Assembly (NCBI GenBank): GCA_964502465.1
Contig: CAZCWX010000023.1
Location: forward strand, 1 to 5,013
DNA length: 5,013 bases
Direction of reading: 5' to 3'
Source of the DNA: CAZCWX01 sp964502465
GTDB lineage: Bacteria > Desulfobacterota > Binatia > Bin18
In this document: piece after piece, positions 1 to 5,013 of the stretch
Layout: every line of letters begins with the position of its first letter
Position numbering within the stretch: position 1 is the stretch's first letter
Translations under genes and position numbers: made by a program
Notes under the pieces: model-generated
The model's database searches: none
The model's input: the letters and a program-made list of their open reading frames with translations, nothing else
Told to the model about the DNA's origin: nothing

Positions 1-137
1 GCGTTGGACGCGCCATCATCAAGTTGGTGCCAGAGGAGTTCTTTGCGTTAGCCAAATTGACGGAAACCGCGGCACAGGAGATCCGCACTCCCGCGTGCGC
101 GCTCATGTCTCTGCCACGTCCTACGACAGGACATTGA
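1..137 (+). pseudogene. Possible 3' end of a gene entering from the left edge (or a remnant)
   Basis: Reading from base 3, the plus strand is open for 44 codons to a TGA at 135-137. The first two thirds look like ordinary protein: a hydrophobic and charged stretch reading IIKLVPEEFFALAKLTETAA, with mixed codon use. The last dozen or so residues look less protein-like. No start codon is visible inside the window, so if real this is only the C-terminus. I do not recognise a family and see no motif. The next in-frame stretch ends at a TAA 30 codons later, and nothing downstream continues it. It may be the true end of an upstream gene, a decayed gene, or chance. Confidence 0.25.
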
Positions 138-381
138 GGAGGCAGGTTTGTTCCTCAGAGTGGAAACCTCATGGAAGGGGAAGTAGAATCAACTATGGGC
201 GCGACTGATCTGGCAAGCCGTTTGCGGTAATGAAGCGGCCGCCCCGAAGATAGAGGAGCAGACATGCGCCGCTGCCTGGCCTACCGTGGTCAGGCTCAAC
301 GCATACCAGCGCTAGCGATCTCCCGCCTGGCTCATGCGCTGAGTCTCCGCCACAGAGGCTATGGAAATGTTCTCAGAAATG
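138..381. other. Gene-poor stretch, no assignable content
   Basis: This interval lies downstream of the minus-strand VOC gene. I found no recognisable gene, RNA, strong hairpin or repeat. A 50-codon plus-strand reading frame starts at 264 behind a GAGGAG sequence at 254-259 and runs to 416, overlapping the end of the VOC gene antisense. Its product is basic, resembles nothing I know and has no supporting evidence. No hairpin followed by a T-run is seen where a terminator for the VOC gene would be expected. Confidence 0.4.
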
Positions 382-834
382 TCACTTCGGCGCTGGTTGG
401 ACCAATTCAATGGTAAAGCCGTCAGGATCGCGCATATAGACGGCGCAGGCACCGACGTTCGTGCCCGTCGTTACCGGCGTCGGTTCCGAGCGAAACTCTA
501 CGCCGTGGGTCTTGAGCCGTTCATACCATTCCTGGAGATTATCGACGCGAATCGCCAAATGTCCGTTCCCTGGCCGGTTCGTCGCGCGATCCGTCGGTTC
601 CCCAGGATGCGAGACATATTGCAGGAGTTCCAGTACATGGGGATCTTCAGGCGTCACCCGAAGATGGGCAATCCGCAACCGCGCCCCGGGAAAGCCGGTG
701 ACGGTGCCAACATAGGGCGCGTCGGTTTCTTGTTGATGGACGAGATGCATACCCAAGAGATCACGGTAAAATGCGAGTGAACGTTCCAGGTTACTGACGG
801 TGAATCCTGTATGCGCCACGCTTGTTAATTTCAT
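382..834 (-). CDS. VOC (glyoxalase/bleomycin-resistance/dioxygenase fold) family protein, 150 aa
   Basis: This is a single-chain vicinal oxygen chelate protein made of two beta-alpha-beta-beta-beta modules, roughly residues 4-73 and 88-147. The four positions that usually bind the divalent metal in this superfamily are all filled: H8 (VAHTGFTV), E69 (VLELLQY), H92 (GNGHLAIRV) and E143 (FTIELVQP). The motif DPDGFTIEL near the C-terminus is typical of glyoxalase-like members. It is therefore predicted to be an active cytoplasmic metalloenzyme. The superfamily includes lactoylglutathione lyases, epimerases, ring-cleaving dioxygenases and fosfomycin- or bleomycin-type resistance proteins, and I cannot choose among these. 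The frame is open for 59 further codons upstream, but the ATG at 834 is chosen because it sits 7 bases after GGAGGAG and gives the normal family length. It is divergent from the PPOX gene and seems to be a single-gene unit. Confidence 0.9.
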   Translation of the reverse strand: MKLTSVAHTGFTVSNLERSLAFYRDLLGMHLVHQQETDAPYVGTVTGFPGARLRIAHLRVTPEDPHVLELLQYVSHPGEPTDRATNRPGNGHLAIRVDNLQEWYERLKTHGVEFRSEPTPVTTGTNVGACAVYMRDPDGFTIELVQPAPK

Positions 835-841
835 AGGGCGT

Positions 842-848
842 CTCCTCC
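842..848 (-). promoter_or_regulatory. Ribosome binding site of the VOC gene
   Basis: On the minus strand this reads GGAGGAG, 7 bases before the ATG at 834. It decides the start: the reading frame itself extends to 1011 with residues that do not resemble the VOC fold. Confidence 0.8.
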
Positions 849-1113
849 AATTTTCGTAGTACGCTGGACTCAACTGAGGAGCAAGGCCCTTGTGTTCCAC
901 GGCGGCGATCGCGGCGATAAGGTGCGCCTGACAATTGCTCCAGGGCAATCTACATACCGACGTTATAGAACCTCTTCCTTGTTTCCTATTCCTACACGCA
1001 CCTGCTGGCACATACCCCCCACCGTTTGAAGATCAGCAAAGTCAAACAGACAGTGTTGTGGGATAGTGGAGATAGCGGTATCTATACAGACATTCGCGGG
1101 GTAACCGTCTGAG

Positions 1114-1120
1114 AAAGGGG
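1114..1120 (+). promoter_or_regulatory. Ribosome binding site of the PPOX gene
   Basis: AAAGGGG lies 7 bases before the ATG at 1128. It supports initiation at the long form that carries the export signal. The internal ATG at 1290, where the catalytic-fold homology begins, has no purine-rich sequence at a suitable distance. Confidence 0.65.
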
Positions 1121-1127
1121 AAACCGT

Positions 1128-1199
1128 ATGCAACGACAACGACACTGGTGGGTGATGATACCGGCTCTTCTCACCGCTTGCGCTGTGTGTCATGCTCAA
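1128..1199 (+). other. Predicted signal peptide region of the PPOX protein
   Basis: Residues 1-24 show positive charges at R3, R5 and H6, a hydrophobic stretch WWVMIPALL and then LTAC, which fits the bacterial lipobox pattern (L, small, small, C) with C18 as the lipid-bearing residue. An alternative signal peptidase I cut would fall after A23 (CHA before QSS). The following linker, rich in Ala, Pro, Gln and Ser, is typical of tethers in exported proteins. Which peptidase acts cannot be told from the sequence. Confidence 0.6.
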
Positions 1200-1688
1200 T
1201 CATCTTCCGCGGCTGAGCCGGCGGGCAAACCCCAGCAGCAATCGCCGGCAAAGGCCGGCGCTGCAGCGCAACCCCCGGGCGCGACGCCGATGTTTTCCGA
1301 GAAAGAAGTGGCCTATATCAAATCCCAGCGCCTGGCGCGCATTGCCACTGTATCCAACACACAACAGCCGGACGTGGCGCCCGTGTCCTGTGAGTTTGAT
1401 GGCGAATACTTCTACGTTGGCGGGCGGAACAACCCCGCGACCATGAAGTATCGCAACGTCGATCGAGGCCATATCAAGGTCGCGCTCGTTTTTGACGATT
1501 GGGAATCGCTTACCCCGTGGAAGCCGCGTTCCCTCAAAATTCACGGCACGGCGGCTATCGTCAAACGCACGGGGCAGTTGGGCGAAGGTGAATATCTCCG
1601 TATCACTCCGCTAGTGAAATGGAGCATGGGGATTGACGAACCAGCCTTTCAGAACGGCCAGCCAGTGATTAAGAAAATCACAAAATGA
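1128..1688 (+). CDS. PPOX-class (pyridoxamine-phosphate-oxidase-like, FMN/F420 split-barrel) protein with N-terminal export signal, 186 aa
   Basis: Residues 55-186 form a flavin-type split beta-barrel of the PPOX superfamily. They strongly resemble the branch annotated as PPOX-class F420-dependent enzymes: MFSEKEVAYIKSQRLARIAT, DVAPVSCEFDGEYFYVGGRN, then PATMKYRNV and the late YLRITPLVKWSMGID. Members of that branch reduce or oxidise small molecules with F420 or FMN, but the cofactor and substrate here are unknown. The family normally begins about where M55 lies. This protein instead adds 54 residues: a short basic tip (RQRH), a hydrophobic core (about 7-17), a lipobox-like LTAC ending at C18, and an Ala/Pro/Gln-rich linker (about 24-54). 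That suggests a lipoprotein or secreted form. C18 to H22 also reads CAVCH, matching the CxxCH haem motif, possibly by chance. No twin-arginine motif is seen. The C-terminus is complete. The gene is divergent from the VOC gene. Confidence 0.85.
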   Translation: MQRQRHWWVMIPALLTACAVCHAQSSSAAEPAGKPQQQSPAKAGAAAQPPGATPMFSEKEVAYIKSQRLARIATVSNTQQPDVAPVSCEFDGEYFYVGGRNNPATMKYRNVDRGHIKVALVFDDWESLTPWKPRSLKIHGTAAIVKRTGQLGEGEYLRITPLVKWSMGIDEPAFQNGQPVIKKITK

Positions 1689-1886
1689 CCGCAACCGATT
1701 GTGGGCAATCCTGACGATCCTCTCATCGGCACAACAGGAATCACGACATGTCCGGTGGAAGAAGTCGCCGAAGGTCTGGGAGGGATGGGCGCGACCTATA
1801 TCCCCGACCTTCTTCCCTGTGCGCGGAAGATCATGTACGCCGTTATCGATACCCTCATGCGGTCGCGCAAAGAGATGGGCTTATAG
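1689..1886 (+). pseudogene. Orphan C-terminal gene fragment of unknown family
   Basis: Immediately after the PPOX stop, in the same frame, 65 codons stay open to a TAG at 1884-1886. The translation looks like genuine protein: GNPDDPLIGTTGITTCP, then VEEVAEGLGGMGATYIPDLL and a predicted helix CARKIMYAVIDTLMRSRKEM at the very end. Codon choice resembles that of neighbouring genes. A GTG at 1701 could start a 61-residue product, but no ribosome binding site precedes it. The amphipathic tail ending near the stop suggests the C-terminus of a larger enzyme whose front part was lost. I do not recognise the family. It could instead be a real small gene. Confidence 0.4.
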
Positions 1887-1991
1887 GTCAGGAAATCATT
1901 CTCGCCCAGCTTGGAAGCGAACGGTGGAGATCGTTTGAGAGAGATAGGCCGCAGCAACGCGCCTCACCGCAGCAAAAGCACAACTCCCAGG

Positions 1992-2020
1992 TTGGTTTAC
2001 CGTCGCTGGTCTGCTATCTC
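1992..2020 (+). promoter_or_regulatory. Possible promoter of the DJ-1/PfpI gene
   Basis: TTGGTT at 1992-1997 and TATCTC at 2015-2020 are separated by 17 bases. A TG at 2012-2013 gives an extended -10 look. This would put the transcript start about 30 bases before the ATG at 2057. Each box matches the sigma-70 consensus at only about half its positions, so this is tentative. Confidence 0.25.
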
Positions 2021-2043
2021 GATCCCCATACGTCAGGAAAGAC

Positions 2044-2050
2044 AGGAGGT
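2044..2050 (+). promoter_or_regulatory. Ribosome binding site of the DJ-1/PfpI gene
   Basis: AGGAGGT is a near-perfect Shine-Dalgarno sequence 6 bases before the ATG at 2057. It decides the start, because the frame is open for 103 further codons upstream with no homology to the fold. Confidence 0.85.
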
Positions 2051-2056
2051 TGCACA

Positions 2057-2722
2057 ATGACACAGGCGACGAAAACCCGCACGCTTGGCGCCATTTTCTA
2101 CGAAAATTTTGAATTGCTCGACGTCTATGGTCCTCTCGAAATGTTCGGCAGTATCGGACCAGAACTACGCATCGTCACCGTGGCGCAAAACGCCGGCCCA
2201 GTGTCCTCGACGCAAGGGCCACAAACGGTGGCGCAGTACGCATTCGCCGACTGTCCACATTTGGATCTGATTCTCCTTCCCGGCGGGATCGGGACCATTC
2301 CCGCACTGACCAACGACGCGATGCTGGAGTTTCTGCGCCGCCGTACAGCGGAGGCAGAAGTCACCATGTCGGTCTGCTCGGGATCTGCGATTCTCGCAAA
2401 AGCCGGGGTGCTTGACGGACGTCGCGCCACGTCAAACAAGCAGTTCTTCGCACTCGCGACCAGCCAGAACGACAAAGTCCAGTGGGTTGAACAGGCACGT
2501 TGGGTAGAAGATGGGAATATGGTCACCTCATCTGGCGTGTCGGCAGGCATTGACATGGCGTTGGCAGTCATCGCCCGTCTCTACGGTCAAGAGCGTGCGG
2601 AATTGATTGCCGCGGGCACGGAATACGAATGGCATCAGGACGCAACGTGGGATCCATTTGTCAAGTACCTGAACAAAGGGGACCTGAGCCAACTGCCACC
2701 AGCCGCAGGTTCCCCTCGTTGA
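2057..2722 (+). CDS. DJ-1/PfpI family protein (class I glutamine-amidotransferase-like fold), 221 aa
   Basis: The whole protein fits the DJ-1/PfpI fold. It opens with a beta strand and an acidic turn (TLGAIFYENFELLDVYGPLE, with D22 where isonitrile-hydratase-like members have a functional Asp). It then has LLPGGIGT (73-80) and the nucleophile elbow MSVCSGSA with C107. Next come AGVLDGRRATSNKQFF (116-131) and a helical end starting at TSSGVSAGIDMALAVIARL (157-175). The closest described activities I can name are isonitrile hydratase and PfpI-type hydrolases. In the AraC-associated and many other relatives the ATTH motif supplies a histidine, whereas here the equivalent reads ATSN, with N127. 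That variant recurs in a common bacterial and fungal branch, as does the late EYEWHQDATWDPF. The substrate is unknown. It appears monocistronic and cytoplasmic, and converges on the RidA-like gene across a repeat. Confidence 0.9.
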   Translation: MTQATKTRTLGAIFYENFELLDVYGPLEMFGSIGPELRIVTVAQNAGPVSSTQGPQTVAQYAFADCPHLDLILLPGGIGTIPALTNDAMLEFLRRRTAEAEVTMSVCSGSAILAKAGVLDGRRATSNKQFFALATSQNDKVQWVEQARWVEDGNMVTSSGVSAGIDMALAVIARLYGQERAELIAAGTEYEWHQDATWDPFVKYLNKGDLSQLPPAAGSPR

Positions 2723-2814
2723 ATAGTGCAACAAAGCCGTAGTAAGTCATTGCGAGTCTCCCATAGCGCGAGGCGCTAAGCGCAGAAGCAGAAACAGCCG
2801 GCTTCTCCCGGTTT

Positions 2815-2888
2815 GTCATTCCCGCGCAGGCGGGAATCCAGTCTTTGGCTCCTGGATTCCGGGTCTCGCGGTACTCGCCCGGAATGAC
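2815..2888. repeat. Inner inverted repeat of the GTCATTCCCGC type, nested in the larger element
   Basis: The outer arms GTCATTCC (2815-2822) and GGAATGAC (2881-2888) pair exactly. Further in, GGAATCCAG (2833-2841) pairs exactly with CTGGATTCC (2852-2860). The left arm also contains its own hairpin, ATTCCCGC (2818-2825) with GCGGGAAT (2830-2837) around a GCAG loop. The right arm is degenerate between 2861 and 2880. In an RNA this could form a long branched stem and might reduce read-through from the flanking convergent genes. Confidence 0.75.
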
Positions 2889-2942
2889 GGGCTGCCACGA
2901 GTGGTCAGTACGGGTCGAAGATTTTGTTTCTGAGCAGCGGAG

Positions 2943-2977
2943 CGAAGCAATCTTTGCCCACAAAAGAGATTGCTTCG
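2943..2977. repeat. Perfect 11-base stem hairpin within the composite repeat
   Basis: CGAAGCAATCT (2943-2953) and AGATTGCTTCG (2967-2977) are exact reverse complements with a 13-base loop. No T-run follows on either strand, so it is not a classical intrinsic terminator, although its position between convergent genes could make it act as a weak one or as an RNA-stabilising end. Confidence 0.7.
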
Positions 2978-3067
2978 TCGCGAGCCTACCCTGAGCGTAG
3001 CGCAGCGGAGTCGAAGGGCTCCTCGCAATGACAATGCTTTTCTACTTTCCGTACAGCTTCTTACCGC

Positions 3068-3448
3068 TTACCGCTGCCGCTTCGCCGTCACCTGGATCTC
3101 GATCCTGATCCGTGGGTCAACCAGCTCGGCGCAGATGGCGGTCCCCGTTGGTTTGTGCGGCAGCACGTCCTTCATGACCTGACCGATCACTCCCAAATCC
3201 TCACGATTAGGAAAAATGAGCAGGAACTGGACAATCTCGCCCAGATTGCTCCCCGCCTTTTCCAGCGCAGCGGCAATATTTTTCCAGGTCTGGCGGGCCT
3301 GCTCGCCAACATCGTCAGAGATGGTCATCGTGGTGTAGTCGAATCCCGTGGTGCCAGAGACGAACACCCATTCGTCATCGAATAACGCCCGGGAATACGG
3401 CGCCTGTTGTTCGAAGCTTGATCCGGTAGAAATCGTTTGCCAGGCCAT
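3068..3448 (-). CDS. RidA-like (Rid/YjgF/YER057c/UK114 superfamily) protein, 126 aa
   Basis: Length and layout match the Rid superfamily, small trimeric cytoplasmic proteins whose RidA members hydrolyse reactive enamine/imine intermediates. Visible landmarks are APYSRALFDDEWVFVSGTTG (16-35), the central helix segment QARQTWKNIAAALEKAGSNL, and the C-terminal DPRIRIEIQVTA containing the conserved Glu. Aligning that end with E. coli RidA puts glycine (G102, in KPTGTAICAE) where RidA has its catalytic Arg105 (PARSCVEV). The imine-deaminase activity is therefore probably absent, as in the Rid4-7 subgroups that lack the arginine. The ATG at 3448 is preferred over the one 20 codons upstream because AAGGAGGAG precedes it by 5 bases. 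It lies 105 bases downstream of the amidohydrolase on the same strand, so co-transcription is likely. Confidence 0.9.
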   Translation of the reverse strand: MAWQTISTGSSFEQQAPYSRALFDDEWVFVSGTTGFDYTTMTISDDVGEQARQTWKNIAAALEKAGSNLGEIVQFLLIFPNREDLGVIGQVMKDVLPHKPTGTAICAELVDPRIRIEIQVTAKRQR

Positions 3449-3453
3449 GATAG

Positions 3454-3462
3454 CTCCTCCTT
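3454..3462 (-). promoter_or_regulatory. Ribosome binding site of the RidA-like gene
   Basis: On the minus strand this reads AAGGAGGAG, ending 5 bases before the ATG at 3448. It selects that start over the in-frame ATG at 3508, which would add 20 residues not shared with the family. Confidence 0.8.
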
Positions 3463-3553
3463 GTCTGGGCTTGCGTGCTGCAGTCTCACCGGCATGGCTG
3501 AGGATCAATGCAGAAACAGGCCAGACATTCTGCTGGATGGAGAAAATCCGCCG

Positions 3554-5013
3554 TCAAGTGGCAGCCAGCTCCTCACGACCAACTACATTGCGCTTTTCAG
3601 CAAGCAACGCTGAGGCTTCCTTTTCGACTGCCGTGCCCGTGAAGAAGTTCGGGTTCGCTTCCCCCCAAAAGCGCACGGGATTGGTAAACACGAAGTCACG
3701 GAAGTCGTCTTCGCTGATGAGACCCTCCTCAACCAATTCGTGCGCCTCGGGCACGACATCGGCCATATTTGGCACGTCGAAGTGGCCAATATCGGAACCA
3801 AAGAGCGCGTTAATGCGCGCCCCAAACGGATTGCACCGCCGATTGAACGCCCAGGCATTTATGGGATCATCAGCCTCACAACCAAAGTAGAAATTTTTCA
3901 CAAACAGGTCCCGCAGATCTTCTTTCCGCTCGATCTGGCACGCCGCGTAATCATCGAGGTTGTCGATGCCGCCTACCGTGTTCGAGGCTTGGGGAAACGT
4001 GGCCGTGTCAAGCCGGTCGCTCTTCTGCTGTATCACGGAGATCATGTCCGGACTGCCATACCTCTCGGCGAGATCCAGGAGCAATGCACGATCGAGATTC
4101 TTGGGATTGACCTCCTCCAGCGCCCCCAGATTGCGCTTCTCCCAGTGGCCGATGAGGTCAGCGTACAATTGGCAGGCCCAGCCAACACCGCCTTCGAGAA
4201 AACCGAACTTGACGCGCGGAAACCGTCGGGTCACGCCGCTCAGAAAGAGCGCCTTGCAGACAGCCTCGTGCGCAACAGCAAAATGTCCAATGTGGTTATA
4301 GGTAAAGTTCGTTGGAGACACACGCAGCCCGTATCCGCGCGACCCGGTATGGAAGGTTGGCGAGACACCTAACTCGGCACATTTTGCCCATACAGGATCG
4401 TAATCGTATTCGCTGTCGAGCCCAAGGGGATCAAACCAGACCGCAGCTTGCCCGGCTTCAGACTGTTGATCGGCCAGAGCCGGAATCGGTCGGCGGACCA
4501 TACTCCAGAGCATCACCACTTTGAGTCCGAGTTGTATGGCGACATACTCGAGCTCTGCGATGGCTTCCTCGGGTGTGTGCATGGGAATCACCGCAGCCGG
4601 GGTCATCCGATCTGAGAAGGCGCGGAAGTAATCGGCACTAAAAGTATTGAACGCCCGGCAGGTGATGGTCCGCACCTCTGCGTCTGGAATCCGGGCGATT
4701 CCCAGGCCAGCGGTTGGGTACAGTACGGTGAAGTCGAGGCCGAGTTCCTCCATCCGTTCATACAGGAGGCGCGGCATCATCGCAGTTGCCCGGTCGCGGG
4801 TATTCTTCGTAGGCAGTGCCCACCAGGCTTCTTGCGCGATCCGTTGGGCGCGGCGTTCGGTCACCGACATAGAGAGATCCTTCACCACTCGCGCGCCGAA
4901 CAAGCCGAATCCTTCGACCGCCTTCTCCCCGCCGATCTTTCGCAACTGTTCGCGCACGACTGGCCCAAACTCCAGCCAATGCCCATCGGCGTCGATCACG
5001 GGATGAGACAGGC
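3554..5013 (-). CDS. Metal-dependent amidohydrolase (Amidohydro_rel / amidohydrolase-2 type), 5' end beyond the window
   Basis: This is a TIM-barrel hydrolase of the PF04909 kind, which includes ACMSD-like decarboxylases and hydrolases. Residues are numbered from the GTG at 4999. The first-strand metal motif reads DADGHWLE with D5 and H7, in place of the HxH of classical amidohydrolases. H217 lies in SPTFHTGSRGYG, additional histidines are H236 and H239 (NHIGHF), and FLEGGVGW carries E269. The late strand has GSDIGHFDVP with the expected Asp D403, followed by a typical end of the fold, FVFTNPVRFWGEANPNFFTGT. At 481 visible residues it is longer than ACMSD itself. The frame stays open past 4999 to the edge (LSHP before VIDADGH), so the GTG is probably internal and the true start lies just outside. 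Substrate unknown; either a hydrolysis or a decarboxylation is possible. It leads the likely operon with the RidA-like gene. Confidence 0.88.
   Translation of the reverse strand, partial: LSHPVIDADGHWLEFGPVVREQLRKIGGEKAVEGFGLFGARVVKDLSMSVTERRAQRIAQEAWWALPTKNTRDRATAMMPRLLYERMEELGLDFTVLYPTAGLGIARIPDAEVRTITCRAFNTFSADYFRAFSDRMTPAAVIPMHTPEEAIAELEYVAIQLGLKVVMLWSMVRRPIPALADQQSEAGQAAVWFDPLGLDSEYDYDPVWAKCAELGVSPTFHTGSRGYGLRVSPTNFTYNHIGHFAVAHEAVCKALFLSGVTRRFPRVKFGFLEGGVGWACQLYADLIGHWEKRNLGALEEVNPKNLDRALLLDLAERYGSPDMISVIQQKSDRLDTATFPQASNTVGGIDNLDDYAACQIERKEDLRDLFVKNFYFGCEADDPINAWAFNRRCNPFGARINALFGSDIGHFDVPNMADVVPEAHELVEEGLISEDDFRDFVFTNPVRFWGEANPNFFTGTAVEKEASALLAEKRNVVGREELAAT

Larger units (their letters stand above)
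835..1127. promoter_or_regulatory. Divergent intergenic region between the VOC and PPOX genes
   Basis: No convincing gene lies here. It must hold promoters for both flanking genes, but both candidates are weak. For the VOC gene (minus strand) there is TTGCTC at 879-884 and TACTAC at 856-861 with a 17-base spacer, just upstream of the ribosome binding site. For the PPOX gene there is TTGTGG at 1056-1061, a 17-base spacer and TATCTA at 1079-1084. Two tandem near-copies, GATAGTGG (1062-1069) and GATAGCGG (1071-1078), fill the spacer of the second candidate and could be an operator. These calls rest on short partial matches only. Confidence 0.3.
2746..3032. repeat. Composite intergenic repeat with 11-base terminal inverted repeats
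   Basis: The left end GTCATTGCGAG (2746-2756) is the exact reverse complement of the right end CTCGCAATGAC (3022-3032). The element fills the gap between two convergent genes and encodes nothing: reading frames across it are translations of palindromes (for example IPACAGMT). It resembles the short, dispersed, non-autonomous inverted repeats (MITE- or REP-like) seen in multiple copies in many proteobacterial and uncultured genomes. The right portion holds a second hairpin and the segment CCTACCCTGAGCGTAG, familiar from such repeats. Only one copy is present here, so repetition across the genome is inferred from familiarity. Confidence 0.7.

Noticed and set aside
235..242. GCGGCCGC palindrome, a possible cloning junction
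   Set aside because: A single octamer is expected by chance in GC-rich DNA, and no vector-like sequence flanks it.
264..416. 50-codon plus-strand frame starting behind a GAGGAG sequence
   Set aside because: It has no recognisable homology, overlaps the VOC gene antisense and has a random-looking basic composition. The purine run alone is not enough.
904..911. GCGATCGC octamer (HIP1-like)
   Set aside because: I noticed only one instance, so it carries no information about the organism.
963..1199. 78-codon minus-strand frame across the divergent intergenic region
   Set aside because: It covers the start of the PPOX gene and its ribosome binding site, has no family resemblance and lacks a good start signal.
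1686..1710. Possible recoded TGA (selenocysteine or read-through) joining the PPOX gene to the in-frame 65-codon extension, with a small GATTG/CAATC hairpin just downstream
   Set aside because: The PPOX fold is complete at the TGA. The hairpin has only a 5-base stem with a 4-base loop and lacks the size of a bacterial SECIS element. The extension is better explained as a remnant.
2661..3034. Minus-strand reading frames over the intergenic repeat (products containing IPACAGMT and similar)
   Set aside because: These are translations of the inverted-repeat element. They lack ribosome binding sites and protein-like composition.
3510..3533. GCAGAA...TTCTGC inverted repeat between the amidohydrolase and the RidA-like gene as a terminator
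   Set aside because: It has only a 6-base stem, a 12-base loop, low GC in the stem and no T-run. It does not argue against co-transcription.
3740..4372. Long plus-strand frame (210 codons) antisense to the amidohydrolase
   Set aside because: It is a shadow of the strongly supported amidohydrolase frame. Its translation matches no fold and it has no start context.

Overview
The window is an ordinary-looking bacterial chromosome segment, moderately GC-rich. It carries short, mostly single-gene units of small-molecule enzymes on both strands. I see no ribosomal genes, tRNA, phage genes, transposase or CRISPR array. The organism cannot be fixed from sequence alone. The mix of a PPOX-class split-barrel protein, an uncharacterised amidohydrolase of the Amidohydro_rel type and dispersed repeats of the 'GTCATTCCCGC...' and 'GTCATTGCGAG...' kind would suit an uncultured soil, sponge or sediment bacterium of the broad deltaproteobacterial, Binatota or Tectomicrobia kind. 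That placement is a guess from general familiarity.

Layout: 1-137 holds a possible tail of a plus-strand gene that enters from the left edge, followed by about 245 bases with nothing convincing. A minus-strand VOC/glyoxalase-fold gene (382-834) is divergent from a plus-strand PPOX split-barrel gene (1128-1688). The two share a 293-base regulatory interval. The PPOX protein is unusual because it has an N-terminal export signal and a low-complexity linker. Directly after it, in the same frame, lies a 65-codon open stretch (1689-1886) that reads like the C-terminal piece of an unrelated lost gene. A plus-strand DJ-1/PfpI-family gene follows (2057-2722).

The 3' end of that gene faces the 3' end of a minus-strand RidA-like gene (3068-3448). 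The convergent gap is filled by a composite non-coding repeat (2746-3032) with 11-base perfect terminal inverted repeats and a second inverted-repeat element nested inside it. The RidA-like gene lies downstream of, and probably in one transcript with, a large minus-strand amidohydrolase (3554 to beyond the right edge).

Functionally, all five well-supported genes belong to broad superfamilies whose members are often catabolic or damage-control enzymes: VOC lyase/dioxygenase fold, PPOX flavin/F420 fold, DJ-1/PfpI hydrolase or hydratase fold, Rid fold and metal-dependent amidohydrolase. Only the amidohydrolase-RidA pair has an arrangement that suggests a shared pathway, and its substrate cannot be named from the sequence. 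I did not find a clear new multi-gene system. The items most worth a second look are the exported PPOX protein with a CxxCH-like motif next to its lipobox, the Rid protein lacking the usual active-site arginine, the orphan gene fragment, and the nested repeat.
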